Program-made: the position numbers and the translations under genes
Assembly: GCA_016868455.1 (NCBI GenBank)
Contig: VGGV01000003.1
Span: 82,360-146,359, forward strand
Reading direction: 5' to 3'
Length of the DNA stretch: 64,000 bases
Origin: Bacteroidota bacterium
GTDB taxonomy: Bacteria > Bacteroidota > Bacteroidia > Chitinophagales > Chitinophagaceae
In this document: positions 63,762-64,000 of the stretch, one piece after another
Layout of the letters: the number at the start of each line of letters is the position of its first letter
How positions within the stretch are numbered: position 1 is the stretch's first letter
Notes under the pieces: model-generated
Database searches by the model: none
What the model saw: the letters and a program-made list of their open reading frames with translations, nothing else
Told to the model about the DNA's origin: nothing

Positions 63762-63957
63762 GAATCTCTGAGGCAACGAACAGAGAACCCTTTTTCCTTA
63801 TTGTTGTTGTTCCTGTTTACATTGCCATTGTTGTAATTCAGGTTGCGGTTCCAGGCATTGTTTGTATTGTTCTCCGTAGAACTCCACCAGTTACCGTTGT
63901 TGCCAATGTTGTTGAATGTTCCATTGTTGTTACGGTTACCGCCCGGAAGACCTGACG
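63762..63957 (-). repeat. DGR template-repeat-like sequence (or C-terminus of a FISUMP-type target protein)
   Basis: On the minus strand the frame GLPGGNRNNNGTF, NNIGNNGNWWSSTENN, NAWNRNLNYNNGNVNRNNNN, GFSVRCLRD has about 24 Asn codons (AAC/AAT) in some 62. WWSS...AW...GFSVRC is the C-terminal variable domain of Bacteroidota FISUMP proteins, a common target of diversity-generating retroelements, where template AAC codons become variable residues. Here the variable positions are nearly all AAC/AAT, as in a template repeat. The frame has no stop after RD but runs into a terminator, and the sequence just before GLPGG does not match a target protein. Both favour a template over a target. No reverse transcriptase is in the window. 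Confidence 0.6.
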
Positions 63958-64000
63958 TAATAGTAACCTCTGTTGTTTTAGCTACACAATACCATTTTAT

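Overview
The window is a 64-kb piece of a Bacteroidota chromosome, most likely a member of the Chitinophagaceae. The evidence for this is: TAnnTTTG -7 promoter elements with an upstream TTG/TTTG box, very few Shine-Dalgarno sequences, three proteins with type IX secretion (T9SS) C-terminal sorting domains, SprB-type repeats, DUF1573 and GIN-domain proteins, BshC, a class-typical ECF sigma/porin locus, and an initiator tRNA with a C1-A72 mismatch. Nothing looks like a large island. It is mostly chromosomal housekeeping and cell-envelope genes, peppered with small mobile or repetitive elements.

Layout. 1-9.6 kb: an ABC-F protein (cut by the left edge), a secreted metalloprotease, groES-groEL, and a broken T9SS sortilin/BNR-type gene. 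10-15 kb: nusB, a DUF1573 lipoprotein, yajC, coaE, a frameshifted lipocalin-like lipoprotein and bshC. 15-25.6 kb: a complete set of enzymes for trans-4-hydroxy-L-proline catabolism (epimerase, flavin dehydrogenase, deaminase, semialdehyde dehydrogenase), split into two blocks by a REP/RAYT element, a sterol-desaturase-family gene, a broken S41 peptidase and a VOC protein. 25.7-33 kb: a giant secreted subtilase, der and era. 33-38 kb: a MITE-like element, a frameshifted lipoprotein, tRNA-fMet, two GIN-domain proteins, and a TPP riboswitch controlling a TonB-dependent receptor. 38-47.6 kb: rhodanese, PASTA, ddl, ferredoxin, LuxC-type reductase, HtrA, a GH13 lipoprotein, ispH, and an internally deleted glucan phosphorylase. 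47.7-57.5 kb: a lipoprotein, a DtxR-ZIP metal operon with an obvious operator, three tandem Crp/Fnr paralogues, icd, an alpha-oxoamine synthase and a DPP-IV peptidase. 57.5-64 kb: a possible microprotein plus ubiX, a SprB-repeat/cytochrome c lipoprotein, a sigma-region-2/outer-membrane-barrel fusion, a serine hydrolase, a decayed IS5-type element and, at the right edge, an Asn-codon-saturated sequence that looks like the template repeat of a diversity-generating retroelement (DGR).

Two features cut across the window. First, many genes carry lesions. There are four single-base frameshifts (two in G runs, one in a C run, one probably in an A run), three different in-frame stop codons, and three internal deletions or joins. 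This is either an error-prone assembly or active gene decay. Second, short palindromic repeats (CTGCCTGCCGG-type, CCCGATAGCTATCGGG, CCCCTCTCC-type) are inserted not only between genes but inside bshC in frame, inside the P3 arm of the TPP riboswitch, and next to a duplicated 3' end of the hydroxyproline epimerase gene.

The most interesting item is the DGR-like sequence at 63762-63957. Its reverse transcriptase, if present, would lie beyond the right edge. Next are the sigma/barrel fusion, the repeat-invaded riboswitch, and repeat insertions tolerated in coding sequence.
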